Shown: positions 36,146 to 44,870 of the stretch, one piece after another
Position numbering within the stretch: position 1 is the first letter of the stretch
Layout of the letters: the number at the start of each line of letters is the position of its first letter
From: Halovivax ruber XH-70
GTDB lineage: Archaea > Halobacteriota > Halobacteria > Halobacteriales > Natrialbaceae
Length of the DNA stretch: 64,000 nucleotides
Direction: 5' to 3'
NCBI RefSeq assembly: GCF_000328525.1
Contig: NC_019964.1
Span: 62,001-126,000, forward strand
The notes under the pieces: generated by a model
What the model was told of the DNA's origin: nothing
Seen by the model: the letters and a program-made list of their open reading frames with translations, nothing else
Databases searched by the model: none
Program-made: the position numbers and the translations under genes

Positions 36146-38283
36146 GTTGCCACCTCCATGACGATCGTCCCGTACTCGTCGACGGTCGCGCGCCAACCGG
36201 GGCGGACGACCACCGTGCTCTCCGGTCCTTCGACGATGGCGGGGCCGGTGACGTCGCTTCCCACGCTGAGCGCGGGGCGGTCGTACACCGGTGTCTCGCG
36301 GTTCGTTCCGTCGAAGACGACCGATCGCGTCCCGCGGATCGCCTCGTCCGCGTCCGCACCGGTTCCCTCGGCCGCCGAGAGCGTCGGCGGTTCGACGACG
36401 GCCCGGACGCGCGCCCGGACGGTGACCAGTTCGACGGGTTCGTCGGGCGAGGCGTGGCCGTAGCGTCGCTCGTGGGCCGCGTGGAACGCCTCGACGGCGT
36501 CGGTGAGCGTCTCGTCCGTGACCGGCCCCTCGGGCAGGTCGACCGCGAGATCGAACGACTGGCCGGCGTAGCGCAGGTCGACCGATCGCTCGACGAGGAC
36601 CGTGTCGGTTGTAGTGCCCAGCTGCGCTCGTCCCTCGTCTTCGAAGCCGGCGAGAGCGGTTTCGATCGCGCCCGGGTCGACGGCCGCGAGCGGGCGAACC
36701 ATCGACGCGCTTCGCTCGACGAGCCGATCACTGACCAGCAACCCGAGCGCCGAGAGCACGCCCGCCGTCCGGGGGACGAGTACTCGCGGGATGGACAGGG
36801 ACTCGGCGAGCGCCGCCGCGTGGGCCGGTCCCGCCCCACCGTAGGCGACCAGCCCGAAGTCGCGCGGATCGTGGCCCGCTTCGACGCTGACGACCCTGAG
36901 CGCTCGCTCCATGCTCGCGTTCGCGACGTCGAGGATGCCCTCGGCGGCCTCGGCGACCGAGAGGCCGAGCGGCTCGGCGACGTGTTCGGCCACCGCGTCT
37001 TCGACGGCGTCGCGGTCGATGCCGCCTCGCTCGCCGTCACCGCCACTCGCTTCGGCGCCGTTCGCACTCTCGGACGGGCCGCCTGCCTCGTCCAGGAAGC
37101 GCGAGGGATCGAGCCGACCGCACAGGACCTGCGCGTCGGTCACCGTCGGCTGCGTGCCGCCGCGGCCGTAGCAGACCGGGCCCGGTTTCGCACCGGCCGA
37201 TCGGGGGCCGACGCGGAGGGCACCGCCGTCGTCGACCCACGCGATCGAGCCGCCGCCCGCGCCGATGGTGTGGACGTCGATCGACGGCACGGCGACTGGA
37301 TACTCGCCGATCTCGAGGCCGGTCGTGACCGTCGGGTCGCCGTCTCTGACCAGCGAGACGTCGCAGGAGGTGCCGCCCATGTCCATCGTGATGACGTCGC
37401 CCTCGCCGCGGAGCCCGGCGACGTGGGCCGCCCCGCGGACACCCGCTGCGGGCCCGGAGAGCAGGGTGTTGACCGGCCGCGTCCGGGCGCGATCGGCGCC
37501 GATCGTCCCGCCGTTCGACTGCATGATGCGGAGGGCGGGCTCGATCCCGCGATCGGCGACGGCCTCCTCCAACCGCCCGACGTAGGCGTCCATGACGGGC
37601 TTGAGCGCCGCGTTCAGCGCCGTCACCAGCGTCCGCTCGTACTCTCTGATCTCGGGGCGGACGTCGCTCGACAGCGAGAGGGAGACCGGCGAATCGCCGC
37701 TCTCGTCGACGGTATCGCCGTCACCGCCGAGCTCGTCTTCGAGAATCTCCGCGACGCGGCGCTCGTGGGCGTCGTTCTCGAACGCAAAGAGCAGCGAGAC
37801 GGCGATGCTCTCGATTTCCGCGGGGAGCTCGTCGGCGACCGCGCGGACGGACGCCTCGTCGAGCGCCGTCCGCACCTCGCCACGCTCGTCGAGGCGCTCG
37901 GTCACCTCGAATCGGCGGCGTCGGGGGACGACCGGCTCCGGTTTCGACACGGTGTAGTCGTAGATGTCGGGGCGGTCCTGTCGCCCGATCGCCAACGCGT
38001 CGCGAAAGCCCTCGGTCGTCACGAGCGCCACGTCGGCCCAGTCGCGTTCGAGGACGGCGTTCGTCGCCACGGTCGTCCCGTGGGCCAGATCGGCGACGTC
38101 GGCGACGGCGTAGCCGGCGGCGTCGCGGCTGAGTTCGAGGCCGTCGACGACGCCCTCGTCCGGCGAAGCTGGCGTCGACGGCGTCTTCGTGACGGTGAGT
38201 TCGCCGTCGCGAACCGCCACGACGTCGGTGAACGTCCCGCCGACGTCGACGCCGATTCGGACGCCGGGCGATGACTCTGTCAT
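36142..38283 (-). CDS. hyuA: Hydantoinase A / oxoprolinase subunit
   Basis: 713 residues. The N-terminus VRIGVDVGGTFTDVVAVRDG is the ATP-binding phosphate loop of the acetate kinase/HSP70-like fold, and LAHGTTVATNAVLERDWADVALVTTEGFRD is the hydantoinase A signature. The middle part includes QSNGGTIGADRARTRPVNTLLSGPAAGV and TMDMGGTSCDVSLV. It forms a complex with HyuB, the next gene. Cytoplasmic. Start ATG 38283 is the family start; an ATG nine codons upstream is less likely. A sulfatase gene lies upstream on the same strand, 104 bases away; co-transcription is possible. Confidence 0.93.
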   Translation of the reverse strand: MTESSPGVRIGVDVGGTFTDVVAVRDGELTVTKTPSTPASPDEGVVDGLELSRDAAGYAVADVADLAHGTTVATNAVLERDWADVALVTTEGFRDALAIGRQDRPDIYDYTVSKPEPVVPRRRRFEVTERLDERGEVRTALDEASVRAVADELPAEIESIAVSLLFAFENDAHERRVAEILEDELGGDGDTVDESGDSPVSLSLSSDVRPEIREYERTLVTALNAALKPVMDAYVGRLEEAVADRGIEPALRIMQSNGGTIGADRARTRPVNTLLSGPAAGVRGAAHVAGLRGEGDVITMDMGGTSCDVSLVRDGDPTVTTGLEIGEYPVAVPSIDVHTIGAGGGSIAWVDDGGALRVGPRSAGAKPGPVCYGRGGTQPTVTDAQVLCGRLDPSRFLDEAGGPSESANGAEASGGDGERGGIDRDAVEDAVAEHVAEPLGLSVAEAAEGILDVANASMERALRVVSVEAGHDPRDFGLVAYGGAGPAHAAALAESLSIPRVLVPRTAGVLSALGLLVSDRLVERSASMVRPLAAVDPGAIETALAGFEDEGRAQLGTTTDTVLVERSVDLRYAGQSFDLAVDLPEGPVTDETLTDAVEAFHAAHERRYGHASPDEPVELVTVRARVRAVVEPPTLSAAEGTGADADEAIRGTRSVVFDGTNRETPVYDRPALSVGSDVTGPAIVEGPESTVVVRPGWRATVDEYGTIVMEVAT

Positions 38284-38387
38284 AGCACTCGCTTGCAGCG
38301 ACCGGGTCATAATGGTTGGCGAGGGGTGCTGAGGGGGCGGCTGTGCGAGTCACTCCGAGAACGCGGCTGGGCCGATGTCTCGAACCG

Positions 38388-39821
38388 CTACGAGAACGTC
38401 TTCGGCACCCACTTGCGGTACGGGTCGTCGGTCGCGTCCATCCAGGCGACGAGCCGGTCGGCCAGTTCGCCGCGGACGTCGGCGTAGTCCGGGTGATCGA
38501 TCAGGTTCTGGAGCTGGGCCGGGTCGGCCTCGCGGTCGTAGAGTTCGTTCACGTCGGGGCCGTTGTAGACGAACGTGTACCGCTCCGTGCGGACCAGTCG
38601 CTGGGTGTAGAGGCCGAACTCCTCGCCGGAGTACTGGCCGAAGGTGGAGTCGGGCCAGGCGTGCGGTCGCCGGCCGGAGAGTAGCGGGACGAGACTTCGG
38701 GCGTGGAACGATTCGGGGACAGGGACGTCGGCGAGTTCGCAGAACGTCGCCGCGAGGTCGTGTACGTGGACGGGGGCCTCGCAGGTCGTCCCCGGCTCGA
38801 TCTCGCCGGGCCAGCGCACCTGCAGCGGGATCCGGTAGGTGTCGTCGTACATCAGCGGGCCCTTGTTGAACTGGCGGTGCCCGCCGACGAAGTCGCCGTG
38901 ATCTGCCGCGTGGACGACGACGGTGTCGTCGGCGAGTCCGTGATCGTCGAGTGCGTCTATGACGCGACCGAACTCGTCGTCGATGAGCGAGACGAACCCC
39001 CAGTACTTTGCAAGCACCTCGCGCCAGGTCTCCCGGTCGAAGTCCGCGACGCCGCGGTAGCCGAGGAACTGCTCGTGTGCGCGGGGTTTCCCGTCGAACG
39101 TCTCGGCGTAACTCGCCGGCAGGGAGACGTCGGCGGGGTCGTACATCGAGGCGTAGGGCTCCGGGATCACGTACGGGTGGTGCGGGCCGTAGAAATCCGC
39201 CCGGTGGAAGAACGGCCGGCCGGCGTCGGAATGAGCGCCGATCGCCTCGATCGTTCGGTCGGCGAGAAAGTGTGCTCGCGTCGCCTCGACGGGGACCGGT
39301 GTCGTCGCCGCGACGAGCGTGCCGTCCTCGCCGGCGGTGTAGATCGCGTCCGAGAACTCGATCTCACCCAACGGGAGGCCGCGTTCCTCGCGGTAGCGTG
39401 CGAAGGCGTCGTCCAGCGCGTCGTCGTGGTGGTCGTCACTCCCGCCGCGGTAGGCGAAGCCGAATTTCTCGGGCGTCGCCTCGTGCCCGACGTGCCACTT
39501 CCCGGTGTAGGTGAGGGCGTATCCCGCCTCCGCGAGTTGCTGGGAGAAGGTCGGGATCTCGGGATCCAGATTCGACCGGATCGCGTCGCCCTCGTGGTGG
39601 TTGTTCAGCATCCCGTGGCCGTGGGGAAACTGGCCGGTGAGCAGCGAGGCCCGTGCACTCGTACAGATGCTCGTCGGTGTCGTCGCGTTCGTAAAGCGCA
39701 TTCCCGCCGCGGCGAGGCGGTCCATCGCGGGCGTCTCGACGGGCGGTCCCTCGGGCGCGGAGACGTCGTAGCGCTCCTGGTCGGTGAGCGCGAGCAGGAT
39801 GTTCGGCGGCGCGTCGGCCAT
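38388..39821 (-). CDS. Sulfatase with a Cys-type formylglycine motif
   Basis: 477 residues, no signal peptide. NILLALTDQERYD and VVHAADHGDFVGGH supply metal ligands, and YTGKWHVGHE is the conserved Lys/His segment. The nucleophile motif is SICTSARASLLTG, with Cys in the position that becomes formylglycine (C-x-S/P-x-R), so it should be a true arylsulfatase-type enzyme if a maturase exists elsewhere in the genome; none is seen in this window. It lies upstream of hyuA on the same strand. The substrate is unknown. Confidence 0.9.
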   Translation of the reverse strand: MADAPPNILLALTDQERYDVSAPEGPPVETPAMDRLAAAGMRFTNATTPTSICTSARASLLTGQFPHGHGMLNNHHEGDAIRSNLDPEIPTFSQQLAEAGYALTYTGKWHVGHEATPEKFGFAYRGGSDDHHDDALDDAFARYREERGLPLGEIEFSDAIYTAGEDGTLVAATTPVPVEATRAHFLADRTIEAIGAHSDAGRPFFHRADFYGPHHPYVIPEPYASMYDPADVSLPASYAETFDGKPRAHEQFLGYRGVADFDRETWREVLAKYWGFVSLIDDEFGRVIDALDDHGLADDTVVVHAADHGDFVGGHRQFNKGPLMYDDTYRIPLQVRWPGEIEPGTTCEAPVHVHDLAATFCELADVPVPESFHARSLVPLLSGRRPHAWPDSTFGQYSGEEFGLYTQRLVRTERYTFVYNGPDVNELYDREADPAQLQNLIDHPDYADVRGELADRLVAWMDATDDPYRKWVPKTFS

Positions 39822-40029
39822 CAGGCGGCGTACACCGACGGCGGTGATAATGGTGGGGTGCGAGCGAACTGCGGGCCGTCGCGATCGAACCGTTCGAATC
39901 TGGCAGCCTCGATCGACGTCCACTGCGGGCGGAAGGATTAGGATGGCTCGGTCAGATTGCTCGGCTAAAATGCCTGTCCCAGTACACCCCTCGACTGACC
40001 GCCTTCGGATCGCTATGGGGTGGTAAGCC

Positions 40030-40218
40030 GTGACTACTGCCTACTGTGCCGTCTGTGACTGGTCCCGTGAGACGGGATCGGAGACGACTCGATCCGACCT
40101 GAACCGTGCGATGATCGACCACCACGTCGAGACGGGTCACACGCCGATCGAGACGGACGAAGTGATATTGGACGAAAACCAAATCGGTGACGGCGGCATC
40201 GATGTTGCAGGCCAGTGA
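40030..40218 (+). CDS. Small C2H2-like zinc-finger protein
   Basis: 62 residues starting at GTG. CAVCDWS near the N-terminus and DHHVETGH about 23 residues later give a possible Cys2-His2 zinc site, a layout seen in many small haloarchaeal proteins. The C-terminal 25 residues are acidic. Function unknown. The base composition is still like the chromosome; the AT-rich island begins directly after its stop. Confidence 0.6.
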   Translation: MTTAYCAVCDWSRETGSETTRSDLNRAMIDHHVETGHTPIETDEVILDENQIGDGGIDVAGQ

Positions 40219-40452
40219 ATTGCTGTTTTATCTGAACGCTACAAAAACAAGAATCGGTGGAGTGATTTTTGCTTACCTGGGTTGGTGAAACGCACCACGT
40301 GCCCCATCATTCTTGCAATATCAAAATCCAATGAATATGCTTCCTTCAAATGGGAATGGTAAATTCTGATCTTGGATTGAGGTTGGATAATATCGAAAAA
40401 CCACCCATACATTCCTCCACCCAAATTATATAATTTCTAACCAAATCAAAAA

Positions 40453-40459
40453 TATTATA
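40453..40459 (+). promoter_or_regulatory. TATA box of the halocin-like gene
   Basis: TATTATA lies 25-31 bases before the ATG at 40484, the usual distance for a leaderless haloarchaeal transcript. Confidence 0.6.
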
Positions 40460-40483
40460 CACTGTCAAAATCCAATCTGTATT

Positions 40484-41494
40484 ATGGCGGATGAATACAA
40501 AGGTCGCAGTGAGATGAACAGAAGGGATATGTTAAAGAAAGGGGCTGCCGGTGCTGGTGCTTTCGGATTCGCACCAACATCTATTACTTGGGAATCTGCC
40601 GATAGTGACGAATTTGAGCGTTTGCGGGCGGCACCTGAAGTTCAATCGATCCTTTCCGAATTAAAACTTGATTCACTGCCAGAAAAAGCCGAAAAGACCG
40701 AACTAAAGGTCACTGAATCAACTACATATTCTGCAACGAGAATTGAAATTGACTTTGGAACGTTGTATTTTGGTGACTTTGGCGGCGAAACAAGTGCCGG
40801 ATTTGAGTTTTCTGGATCTAACTATAGAAATATTAGATCAGAAAAATACAGGAAAATCCCCTCCTCTGTAGATGCGTGGCTTATCGGCCTAGATAACGAC
40901 ACTATCTTCATACGAACGGCTACGGATGAGGAAAAATCGCCCATATTGTCACAGATTCCTGTGAATGAATCCGACGATACTTCAGTATATACGGGGTCAA
41001 ATATAAGCGGGTTTCGAGTCGATGTCGTCCAGCGTCCGCCAGAACTAAATGAGGGCCTTCGAACCAATAAATCCCAGATAGGCTTGGAGGCCATTCAGGA
41101 TACTGAGCTCAAAACATATCATGTGAACGCTGGCGTTTCGAATTGTAGTACTGAATCAGTACCCGTATCTTCGCTTCATATCTCAGCGGATGATGTCTCA
41201 GTTGAGCGTATCACTACACAAGGAATTGTTGACGATGTCACAGACTTGTTTGGTGATTTAGGTGCAGTAGCGGGTGATTGTGGTAACCCAATTATTGGTT
41301 GTATCTCCGCAATCGGTGTGAGTATATTTGGCTGTGGAAGATGTGTTCCAGTCTGTGCATCCAGTCCTACAGGTGTTGGTGCTGTTCTCTGTATCGGCTG
41401 CGTGTACCTGTTTTGCGATTGGCTACTTTCTGGAATCGCCTGTGTTGGGCCTGGTGGAGCTATGGATTGTCTCGAAACGCACGGCTATGTCTAA
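40484..41494 (+). CDS. Halocin C8-like precursor protein with Tat signal
   Basis: 336 residues. Residues 11-35 form a Tat signal (NRRDMLKKGAAGAGAFGFAP). The middle ~220 residues are soluble and beta-rich (SALTEL-like start LRAAPEVQSILSELKLD; IEIDFGTLYFGDFGG), the place of the HalI immunity domain in the halocin C8 precursor. The last ~80 residues are Gly-rich and hydrophobic and hold ten cysteines, from GDCGNPIIGC to AMDCLETHGYV. Halocin C8 also has ten cysteines in its 76-residue mature peptide. By analogy the protein is exported folded through Tat and cut to release the peptide. The family match is from memory and motif layout. The codon use is AT-rich and foreign. A two-helix membrane protein gene follows three bases later. 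Confidence 0.72.
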   Translation: MADEYKGRSEMNRRDMLKKGAAGAGAFGFAPTSITWESADSDEFERLRAAPEVQSILSELKLDSLPEKAEKTELKVTESTTYSATRIEIDFGTLYFGDFGGETSAGFEFSGSNYRNIRSEKYRKIPSSVDAWLIGLDNDTIFIRTATDEEKSPILSQIPVNESDDTSVYTGSNISGFRVDVVQRPPELNEGLRTNKSQIGLEAIQDTELKTYHVNAGVSNCSTESVPVSSLHISADDVSVERITTQGIVDDVTDLFGDLGAVAGDCGNPIIGCISAIGVSIFGCGRCVPVCASSPTGVGAVLCIGCVYLFCDWLLSGIACVGPGGAMDCLETHGYV

Positions 41495-41497
41495 TCC

Positions 41498-41707
41498 ATG
41501 CCCCAAATTGCTGGTCTAACTCCGCGCCGACTTATGCTACTCTTCGTTGTCTCTGGTATTGCAGCGGTGAGCCAAACAGCATTACTCATTCAGGGAGAAG
41601 GTGGATTCAATTCGGTAATACTTCTCATCGCATTTATCCTTATCGCGCTCGCTTGTTTCTGGCCGTTGTGGAAACATCTGCGCCACCAAACTGACGGCCG
41701 CACGTGA
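41498..41707 (+). CDS. Two-helix membrane protein next to the halocin-like gene
   Basis: 69 residues with two hydrophobic helices (LMLLFVVSGIAAVSQTALLI and VILLIAFILIALACFWPLW) and a basic C-terminus. The start lies three bases after the stop of the halocin-like gene, so the two form one transcript. Small membrane proteins next to halocin or bacteriocin genes often give immunity or help export. In the described halocin C8 locus a membrane protein gene also follows the precursor. The role here is inferred from position only; the sequence matches no family I know. Confidence 0.65.
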   Translation: MPQIAGLTPRRLMLLFVVSGIAAVSQTALLIQGEGGFNSVILLIAFILIALACFWPLWKHLRHQTDGRT

Positions 41708-41738
41708 GCCTTCTATCTCCTATTGGTATGAACCATCT

Positions 41739-41757
41739 CCGAACGCCTTCCGTTCGG
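41739..41757. terminator. Inverted repeat between the halocin pair and hisS
   Basis: CCGAACG-CCTTC-CGTTCGG forms a 7-bp stem in the short gap between the convergent gene at 41498 and hisS. It could affect 3' ends of either transcript. There is no T-run, so its role as a terminator is uncertain. Confidence 0.35.
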
Positions 41758-41762
41758 CAGCC

Positions 41763-43085
41763 TCACTCGAAGTCGTCGATGCTCGGCCGCTCGCGCTCGC
41801 CGGGGAAGTCGTCGACGGGCGCGGTGACCTGGTCGCCGCTACCCATATCCTTGATCGTCACCTCGTCGTTTGCGAGGTCCTGTTCGCCGACGATGACGAC
41901 CGTCTCGGCGTTGATCGAGTCCGCGTAGTTCATCTGGGCGCCAAAGGACCGCCCGGCGACGTCGCTCTCGACGACGTGGCCGGCTGCCCGCAGCTCGCGG
42001 GTGATCCGGGAAGCCGTGGGGCGGGTGTCGCCGACCTGCAGGACGTAGTATTCGGTCGCGAGTTCTTCGTCGGGCCAGACGCCCGCGCGCTGACAGAGCA
42101 ACGAGAGCGTGGCGTAGCCGGGCGCGACGCCGACCGCGGGCGTTGGTTGGCCGCCGTAGGACTCGATCAGGTCGTCGTAACGGCCGCCGCCGAAGATGGA
42201 ACGGGAGACCTCGCCGGTCGAGTCGAAGCACTCGAAGACGACGCCGGTGTAGTAGTCGAGGCCGCGGGCTGTGTCCAGCGAGACGGTACAGTACTCGCGA
42301 GCGCCGAAGTCCTCCGCCGCGGCGAGGACGTTCTGAAGGTTCGAGACGGCCTCGGTCACCCGCTCTGCGTCGGTGTGGGCGAGGACGGCGTCGAGGTCGT
42401 TTCGTTCGATCAGCGAAGCGAACTCCTCGGCCTGGTCGCCCGTGAGACCGGCGTTTTCCAGCAGCCTCAGGTACTCGGCACGGTCGACCTTCTCGGACTT
42501 GTCGACCGCGCGGATGCCGGCCTCGACGTCGATGTCGTCGGCTGCGTCCCCTGCCGTTTCTGCGGCGTACTCTTCGAAGAGCCCGCCGAGGATGTCGCGG
42601 TGAGAGATCCGGAAGTCGAAGTGTTCGCCGGTGAGGCCGAGACTCGTAAGCGCGTCGGCCGCCCAGGCGAGGATCTCGGCGTCGGCTTCCGGTTCGCTGG
42701 AGCCGAAGATGTCGACGTTCGTCTGGTAGAACTCGCGCTGGCGGCCCTGCTGGACCTGCTCGTAGCGCCAGAAGGGCCGCGTCGAGAACCACTTGATCGG
42801 CTTCGAGAGCGCCTGCTGTTTCGCGACGACGAGCCGGGCGACGGTCGGCGTGAGCTCCGGCACCATCGTGACGTGCCGGCCGCCCTGATCCTCGAAGGCG
42901 TACAGCTCCTCGACGATGTCGTCACCGCTCTTGTCCGTCCAGATTTCGGCGCGTTCGAGTGCCGGCGTCCCGATCTCGCGGAAGCCGTAGCGCCGGGCGG
43001 TGCCTTCGAGTGTGTCGATCGTCTCCCGACGGGCGCCCATCTCCTCCGGATAGAAATCGCGGAAGCCCTTGATGCGGTCGTACAT
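41763..43085 (-). CDS. hisS: Histidyl-tRNA synthetase
   Basis: 440 residues, class II. MYDRIKGFRDFYPEEMGARRETI is the family N-terminus. Motif 2 is RPFWRYEQVQQGRQREFYQTNVDIFG; the histidine-binding segment ARGLDYYTGVVFE and motif 3 GGGRYDDLIESYGG follow. An anticodon-binding domain spans residues ~335-425, and the tail is acidic. Cytoplasmic, charges tRNA-His. ATG 43085 is the family start; the open frame extends upstream but the residues are not conserved in type. Confidence 0.96.
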   Translation of the reverse strand: MYDRIKGFRDFYPEEMGARRETIDTLEGTARRYGFREIGTPALERAEIWTDKSGDDIVEELYAFEDQGGRHVTMVPELTPTVARLVVAKQQALSKPIKWFSTRPFWRYEQVQQGRQREFYQTNVDIFGSSEPEADAEILAWAADALTSLGLTGEHFDFRISHRDILGGLFEEYAAETAGDAADDIDVEAGIRAVDKSEKVDRAEYLRLLENAGLTGDQAEEFASLIERNDLDAVLAHTDAERVTEAVSNLQNVLAAAEDFGAREYCTVSLDTARGLDYYTGVVFECFDSTGEVSRSIFGGGRYDDLIESYGGQPTPAVGVAPGYATLSLLCQRAGVWPDEELATEYYVLQVGDTRPTASRITRELRAAGHVVESDVAGRSFGAQMNYADSINAETVVIVGEQDLANDEVTIKDMGSGDQVTAPVDDFPGERERPSIDDFE

Positions 43086-43417
43086 AGCGGCCCGTTCGCG
43101 CGGGGCGTACTTTGATGTGTCCACTCGGATCCGGCCTCGGTTGCCCGTCGAACGATGGTCGAGCACCCGCGGCAACGGCTGCGAACCGTCCGGCGAGGCA
43201 GTGGGCGTTCGATCAGCGAGACAATAGCCGTGGACTGACGGGCGACAGGCGAGACACTGAGGCGTGACTCGCCCAGCCGAACAACCGGTTCGAATCACCA
43301 CTCCTCATTTTCCCGCGACGGGGCCGCTAATTCCAGTCACTCGGCACGATTGGTTCGAACGGTCGGGGCGTGAGCACAGCCCGGAGATTCATTTAGTCCC
43401 GGTTCGAGACACAGTTT
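43086..43417. other. Intergenic region between divergent hisS and sensor kinase genes
   Basis: No gene seen. A TATA-like ATTTAG at 43391-43396 lies about 25 bases before the kinase GTG. The sequence GGTTCGAATC near 43283 looks like a tRNA T-loop, but no tRNA can be folded around it. Confidence 0.5.
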
Positions 43418-44452
43418 GTGAACGCGGCGGTCGACGAAGACGACTGGGTCGCAGCCGTCGCCGAGCGATTGCCCTTCTCGCCGCTGTCGGCACTCGGGCT
43501 CTTTCTCGCGATGATTATCTCCGTTCGGACGGTCGTCGAGCAGACCACGTCGCAGGCCATCCTCGAGAGTGTCGGCCCGCTGGTAGCCGCGACGGCGGTC
43601 GTGGTCGCCGATCGCTATCTGGTCAGTCGGGACGTCGCTCCCAGAGACCGATTGACCGTCTTCGCCTGGGGACTCAGCGGCTTTCTCGCGGCGGCGCTCG
43701 TGACCGCCCTGCACCTGCTGGTACTGAGTATGGAGGGTGTCGGGCCGCGAAACCCGCTGTATCTGACGCTGCTTTCGGGGACCATCGGCGTCGCCGCGGG
43801 GAGCGTCGCCGGCTGGTACGAGATCCGCCAGCGTGCCGCGGTCCGCGAGGCCCGCCGCCAGCGCGAACGCCTAGACCAGTTCGCTTCCGTCGTCAGTCAC
43901 GACCTCCGGAACCCGCTCTCGGTCGCCGACGGACGCCTGCAGGAGGCGTTCCGGACTGGCGACGCCGAACATCTCCACGTCGTCGACGAGTGTCTCGACC
44001 GGATGGACGAACTCATCGACGACAGCCTCTCGGTCGCCCGCAGTGGCTCCGAGGTGATCGACCCCGAACCCGTCCCGCTGGTCGACCTCGCCGCCTCCGC
44101 CTGGGATGCCGTCGATACCGGCGACGCCACGCTCGAACTCGAGGGCGATCGGACGCTCCGCGTCGAGGAATCGCGCGCCCAGAGTCTCTTCGAGAACTGC
44201 TTTCGCAACGCCGTCGAGCACGGCGAGGCCGACACCGTCCGCGTCGGCCCGCTTCGAACCGGCTTCTACGTCGAAGACGACGGCACGGGTATTCCCGAGG
44301 ACGTGCGCGACTCGCTCTTTCAGCAGGGCGTCTCGTCGAGCCAGGACGGTTCGGGGCTCGGGCTCGCCATCGTTCAGGCCGTCGCCGAAGCCCACGGCTG
44401 GGAGCCGACGGTGACCGAGAGCGACGAGGGCGGCGCCCGGTTCGAGTTCTGA
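43418..44452 (+). CDS. Membrane sensor histidine kinase
   Basis: 344 residues starting at GTG. The N-terminus has four hydrophobic helices (SALGLFLAMIISVRTV; LVAATAVVVADRYLV; FLAAALVTALHLLVLSM; TLLSGTIGVAAGSVAGW), then a coiled linker, the phosphoacceptor VVSHDLRNPLSVADGRL (His ~161), N-box LFENCFRNAVEHG, G1 VEDDGTGIPED and G2 GSGLGLAIV. All catalytic motifs are present, so it should be active. There is no receiver domain and no adjacent response regulator gene, as is common for haloarchaeal kinases. A TATA-like box at 43391 supports the GTG start. Confidence 0.9.
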   Translation: MNAAVDEDDWVAAVAERLPFSPLSALGLFLAMIISVRTVVEQTTSQAILESVGPLVAATAVVVADRYLVSRDVAPRDRLTVFAWGLSGFLAAALVTALHLLVLSMEGVGPRNPLYLTLLSGTIGVAAGSVAGWYEIRQRAAVREARRQRERLDQFASVVSHDLRNPLSVADGRLQEAFRTGDAEHLHVVDECLDRMDELIDDSLSVARSGSEVIDPEPVPLVDLAASAWDAVDTGDATLELEGDRTLRVEESRAQSLFENCFRNAVEHGEADTVRVGPLRTGFYVEDDGTGIPEDVRDSLFQQGVSSSQDGSGLGLAIVQAVAEAHGWEPTVTESDEGGARFEF

Positions 44453-44560
44453 GAAACTCGTTCGACGTTCGCTTTATCCTCGAAAACAGTAGGAGGGGTG
44501 CGGGGGGATAGACTGTCCCCGTGCAACTTTGTCGGTCGGCGCTGGTCGACGCGCCGCCGG

Positions 44561-44764
44561 TTAGTCGTCGAGCTCGGCGTACTGCCGCACCAGTCCGCAC
44601 TCGGGGCAGCAAAACGACTCGAGCGGTTCGTAATCCCCGAGGCCGAGACGTTGGAGAATTCCGCCGTCGCGCTCCGTTTTGACGTAGAGGGTCCCTGCTC
44701 CGTCCGTCGTGACGGTCGTCGGTTCCATTTCGACGGCACACGCTGGACACCGAGGATCGGTCAT
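44561..44764 (-). CDS. Small zinc-ribbon protein
   Basis: 67 residues with two Cys pairs: PRCPACAVEM at the N-terminus and SFCCPECGLVRQYAEL near the C-terminus, giving a likely zinc ribbon. The middle (TTDGAGTLYVKTERDGGILQRLG) is a small beta segment. This layout is common in haloarchaeal small proteins. Function unknown; it could bind nucleic acid or protein. No operon partner. Confidence 0.7.
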   Translation of the reverse strand: MTDPRCPACAVEMEPTTVTTDGAGTLYVKTERDGGILQRLGLGDYEPLESFCCPECGLVRQYAELDD

Positions 44765-44870
44765 GGGTGTCCGTTGTGTGCTGAACTATTTACACTTCTG
44801 CCTCGGCTGTACCCGTCCTTCTCGATACGCTTCGAATGGGTGTGATGCCCCGACGAGAGGCGAAGGGTCC

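Larger units (their letters stand above)
40219..41705. other. AT-rich island carrying the halocin-like genes
   Basis: From about 40219 to 41705 the sequence is much richer in A and T than the rest of the window, in coding and non-coding parts alike. Codon use in the two genes inside is also unlike the neighbours, with many codons ending in A or T. The first 265 bases contain no convincing gene. No integrase, tRNA or clear flanking repeat marks the edges. I read it as recently acquired DNA. Confidence 0.75.

Noticed and set aside
36454-38274. 606-codon plus-strand frame opposite hyuA
   Set aside because: It is the mirror of the hyuA coding strand in a high-GC genome; its composition is Arg/Val/Asp-heavy with no domain, and hyuA is certain.
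40239-40424. 61-codon minus-strand frame ahead of the halocin-like gene
   Set aside because: It lies in AT-rich non-coding sequence, has no recognisable motif or ribosome-binding site, and overlaps the likely control region of the halocin-like gene.
43262-43310. GGTTCGAATC resembling a tRNA T-loop
   Set aside because: No matching T-stem, anticodon arm or acceptor stem can be drawn around it.
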